From contig JADRCO010000271.1 in NCBI GenBank assembly GCA_021464525.1, positions 1-39,909 on the forward strand: 39,909 bases of DNA. Direction: 5' to 3'. The stretch comes from Rhizophagus sp. LPA8_4_AMF. Lineage: Eukaryota > Glomeromycota > Glomeromycetes > Glomerales > Glomeraceae. The translations under genes and the position numbers were made by a program. This document shows, one piece after another, positions 37,148 through 39,909 of the stretch. Under the pieces are notes generated by a model. It saw only the letters and a program-made list of their open reading frames with translations. It searched no databases and was not told where the DNA came from. Numbering within the stretch: the first letter of the stretch is position 1; each line of letters opens with the position of its first letter.

Positions 37148-37627
37148 AAAAAGAAATTTTTATTTTATTCGAAAATTTCACGCTCATGTGACCATTGATG
37201 AATTTTTATTGGCTCAATTGAGTTTAAAACATTAACATGAAAGTAATTAATTCCAATTTCCAATTTGTACTTTAATATTAACACTAGAAACCGATGAATA
37301 ATAAACTGTATTGTTTCGGACTATCCTTCCAGAACCGAGTTGCATTTGATGTCCTTCTATTTGCTATTTACGAATTGAAATTTATGTATCAAGAATTAAA
37401 AACACCTTTTTAAAGACTCAACACAAAAAAATTCTTACTAAACAGTTGCAGATAAAAATTCCTGATTTTCCTTTTACAGCAATTGAAACTCTATTGACTT
37501 TTGTGTATGTTCAATAATGATTAAGGAACAATATTAGTTGAATAATATAAAGTGCAACAATTTAAACCATTTTTCAAATCGTTTTAAAAAACGTTTTATA
37601 TCAACCTATTATCATTATTATTGTCTC

Positions 37628-37827
37628 TACAGTCAAACTTCGATGTGCCAATACTGTGGCATGTCAAATTATCGGTACATAGTTCATTAGTAGACCATAA
37701 TGTGTACCAGATTATAATTCTGACCGGATACATGTTACAATTGTTACATCGCGATATCGGTAGTGAAATGGGCATTGAAATCTGTCGGGACACGTTGTTA
37801 TCGGTACATCAATGTTTTTTGACTGTA
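37628..37827. mobile_element. MITE-like element with CAGTCAAA ends and TA duplication
   Basis: The element proper is 37630-37825 (196 bp), with TA on both sides (37628-37629, 37826-37827). The left end reads CAGTCAAACTTCGATGTGCC and the right end on the minus strand reads CAGTCAAAAAACATTGATGT followed by ACC, so about 20 bases match with a short indel. ATCGGTACAT occurs twice inside (37671-37680 and 37800-37809). Chance frames on both strands (37596-37793, 37621-37845) are not genes. It is a non-autonomous element of the same general type as 282-465. Confidence 0.8.
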
Positions 37828-38171
37828 GTCCATCCTGATATCTGACAATCAAGAAAGAATATATGCTGTAACGAAGGTTCGGTCTGTGAGTGCATATAAA
37901 AGTTTAAAATGTAGGTATGATATTTATTTTTTAATTCTTTATAAATTTATATTTTCATTTTGTAATACGATAAGATAAAATAGTTAATCCTATAATCATA
38001 CCCTTTTGGTTGATTTTTCTCTTTATTATAATTTACATCCACTTTTTTTTTAAGAAAAAAAATCTATAAAGTATTATTAAGTCGGAAAGAAATAATTTTA
38101 AACATGAATTACATAATATTTTCACGCTGAATACAAATTTTTTAAGCCGAATGGAGAATAATTAATTTAGT

Positions 38172-38657
38172 TTATACAGTATAAGTAGGAGGTGAAGATT
38201 TTTCAGAACCGCTACCAATTACTCGTTTAGATTTTAAGGATTTACCACCGAAAGTACCACATAACATATAAATTATTCCAATAATAAATACAAACCAACC
38301 AGGCACAACAATAAAAATGAATAAACTTTGACCCAACAATTTTTCACTATTTATTCCACTATCATATCCAAGAATAAGTGAGCCCATTGCAATTTGTAAG
38401 AAACCGAAGAAAGTCCATGAATCTAGCATTGGAAACCAAGCGAAAATTCGTTTTGGCCATCCCATTTCCGTGAATATTAAGATCAATGCTTCTATAGCAA
38501 TAAAGCATCGAACGAAAAATTGGAAAATTGTATTACTTTGGCCCAAGCCAGGAAATCCTTTTACATTTACTATTATACATGTTGCTATTACTAGCATCAA
38601 TGAAAAGATTGAGAGCACGCGCAGCGTGTTTAATACGATCCACGAAGTATTAACCAT
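38172..38657 (-). CDS. Predicted four-helix membrane protein of unknown function
   Basis: An intronless minus-strand frame encodes 161 aa. Four hydrophobic segments are visible: about 8-32 (LNTLRVLSIFSLMLVIATCI), 43-64 (NTIFQFFVRCFIAIEALILI), 78-98 (SWTFFGFLQIAMGSLILGYD) and 110-133 (LFIFIVVPGWFVFIIGIIYM). The tail is hydrophilic and Ser-rich and ends SPPTYTV. FTEMGWPKRIFAWFPMLDSW between helices 2 and 3 is a distinctive loop. The layout recalls small fungal four-helix proteins of uncharacterised families, but I cannot assign a function. The ATG at 38657 leads directly into helix 1; no cleavable signal is needed. The gene looks real because the hydrophobic pattern is regular and the frame spans the whole length without an intron. 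Confidence 0.72.
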   Translation of the reverse strand: MVNTSWIVLNTLRVLSIFSLMLVIATCIIVNVKGFPGLGQSNTIFQFFVRCFIAIEALILIFTEMGWPKRIFAWFPMLDSWTFFGFLQIAMGSLILGYDSGINSEKLLGQSLFIFIVVPGWFVFIIGIIYMLCGTFGGKSLKSKRVIGSGSEKSSPPTYTV

Positions 38658-39112
38658 TTTTATTTTATTGACGAAAGTTGAGAAAGATTTTAATTAATTT
38701 GAAAGGTAAAGGTATTTGTTAAAAAGAATGAAAAGTGGGAGGCTTTATTTTCAAAAGAGAAAAATCCACCAGGGATTAAATTATTTTGGAATAGGATTAA
38801 TTATGACTTTTTTTTTCAAAAGTGAAGAAATCTGGCTTCCCACGAATTAACATTCATTTTATATCATTTGATAGACAAAGTAACTATATCATATTGTTTC
38901 TTTATTAGTTTAATCAATAAAGAAGAGTTTTAACAATAAGGAAAACGTGTGTTACTATTTGTTTCTTGAAATGGCGTTCAAAAATGATTGCAAGTGAGAT
39001 AAGTTACGATCTTACAAGGAGAATAAGGTTTCAGAAATGTCTTATTTCTTTGTTTAATAAAGAAAAGGGAATTAGTTAATATGTTTCGTTGTCCATTTTA
39101 TTATTTAAGACT
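38658..39112. other. AT-rich upstream region of the membrane protein
   Basis: No gene, RNA or repeat was recognised. This stretch includes the promoter side of the minus-strand membrane protein gene. Confidence 0.45.
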
Positions 39113-39235
39113 ATGTATAGGAAACAAGGAGTAAACGTGGTGATCGGCGTTCTTATATTGATTAGTTTGATTGGTAATTTCGGCACCCAACTAATTCCAC
39201 ACGGCTGGAACAATGAGAAACGATCCTTAAATTAA
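39113..39235 (+). CDS. Possible 40-residue secreted or membrane-anchored peptide
   Basis: ATG at 39113 opens a 40-codon frame with a basic start (MYRKQG), a hydrophobic core (VNVVIGVLILISLIGNFG) and a short polar end (HGWNNEKRSLN). Codons here are richer in G/C than the surroundings (GTG GTG ATC GGC). This could be a small secreted or tail-anchored peptide, one exon of a larger gene, or chance. I recognise no relative, so the call is tentative. Confidence 0.28.
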   Translation: MYRKQGVNVVIGVLILISLIGNFGTQLIPHGWNNEKRSLN

Positions 39236-39671
39236 TTTCGGATTTGCTAATCGAATAAAACCACTTGCTAATGATCTACACCGATTTAACAGGTACACAG
39301 TTTAATGTATTTTTAGTCGGATATAATTTCGTCTATTAAGTAAATTTAAACCCATCTATAGACATGAAATTAATTTTACGTGATCCTCGCTTGGGTGCTG
39401 TGACAAGTAGTGGATAGGTGACAGACCTCGTATTAATTTTAAACAATCGTTCTTTAGTAAAACAAAGAAAAAAATTCAAAAAAGTAAATTATTTAACAAT
39501 AAAAATTTATTTATTTATTTAGTTTTCCGTAAGATTAATGAATAATTTTTAGTATTAACCAGATGATACGAGCCATTTAAAGTTTATGTCAAATGCTATT
39601 GTTTTCTTTTTTAATATTGTTCAACATTCTTAATTTGGTAATTAATTCTTAAAGATTTTACACCATTTAGA

Positions 39672-39909
39672 TACAGTCAGACCTGTCTATAATCACCCCA
39701 TATATAATCACATCCTGCCTATTATCACCAAATTTTAATGTCCCAAATTTATAAAGCCAAAATACCCTTTTTATAATCACTATCATAATGCTAATCACTA
39801 TCACCGGCAAAAAGAAAAATTTAGGTCTAACTTATTATAAAATAAACTAACTAGAATCACATGTCACGTGATAATTATTATATAATAAGTTAAAATTGGG
39901 CCAAATATA
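39672..39909. mobile_element. Left part of a TIR element with TATAATCAC repeats, cut by the window end
   Basis: TA (39672-39673) is followed by CAGTCAGACCTGTCTATAAT (from 39674), similar over the first 19 bases to the right end of the element at 282-465 (about 15 of 19 match). TATAATCAC recurs at 39688, 39703 and 39772, with variants at 39720 (TATTATCAC) and 39792 (TAATCAC), arranged like subterminal repeats. A TCACGTGA lies at 39864-39871. The right end is outside the window, so size and coding content are unknown. Confidence 0.6.

Noticed and set aside
37596..37845. Overlapping frames on both strands (65 and 74 codons)
   Set aside because: Both lie in the TA-flanked element at 37630-37825 and reflect its symmetric sequence, not coding.

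Overview
This is a nuclear segment of a filamentous fungus. It is strongly AT-rich, the genes carry many short GT-AG introns (roughly 60-200 bp), histone genes contain introns, and there is a tyrosine-kinase-like (TKL) protein kinase with a poly-Asn tract of the type that is hugely expanded in arbuscular mycorrhizal fungi. Together these point to a Glomeromycotina genome, most likely Rhizophagus. That assignment is inference from style and protein similarity; no database was searched.

Layout. 1-6.1 kb is gene-poor, repeat-rich DNA: a small TA-flanked inverted-repeat element (282-465) sits in what looks like a decayed minus-strand reading frame, followed by a LINE-like 3' tail (about 3.2 kb) and a second inverted-repeat element (4.4 kb). 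6.2-12 kb holds a complete 12-exon DDX41-type RNA helicase and a TKL kinase. 12.4-15.8 kb holds MoaE-type molybdopterin synthase (-), the cornichon/Erv14 cargo receptor (+) and glia maturation factor (-). 16.1-17.8 kb is a divergent histone H4/H3 pair around a 670 bp promoter. 18.5-24 kb holds a SulP anion transporter and a SAM-RA-SH3-SH3 adaptor of the Ste50/Ubc2 type. 25.3-37.1 kb is a dense run: RAD54B/Rdh54, PUS3/Deg1, APC/C subunit Cdc16, ribophorin II/Swp1, Sde2 and GINS subunit Psf1. 37.1-39.9 kb holds a third inverted-repeat element, a four-helix membrane protein, a possible 40-residue ORF and the left part of a fourth inverted-repeat element that runs off the window.

All exon models were built by hand from splice sites, reading frame and family similarity; each multi-exon model keeps an open frame end to end and gives a family-typical length. 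Most genes are housekeeping genes. A theme is S phase and genome maintenance (H3, H4, RAD54B, PSF1, CDC16, SDE2). Upstream of H3 and PSF1 lies an identical 10-mer with an ACGCGT (MCB) core, and GC-rich clusters of CGCG/CACGTG-type motifs precede H4, H3 and RAD54B, suggesting a conserved MBF/E2F-like programme.

I found no tRNA, rRNA, CRISPR array or obvious new multi-gene system. The most unusual material is the set of four different non-autonomous elements that share CAG(T) ends, the compact RAD54B promoter island, the tandem-SH3 Ste50 adaptor and several micro-exons.
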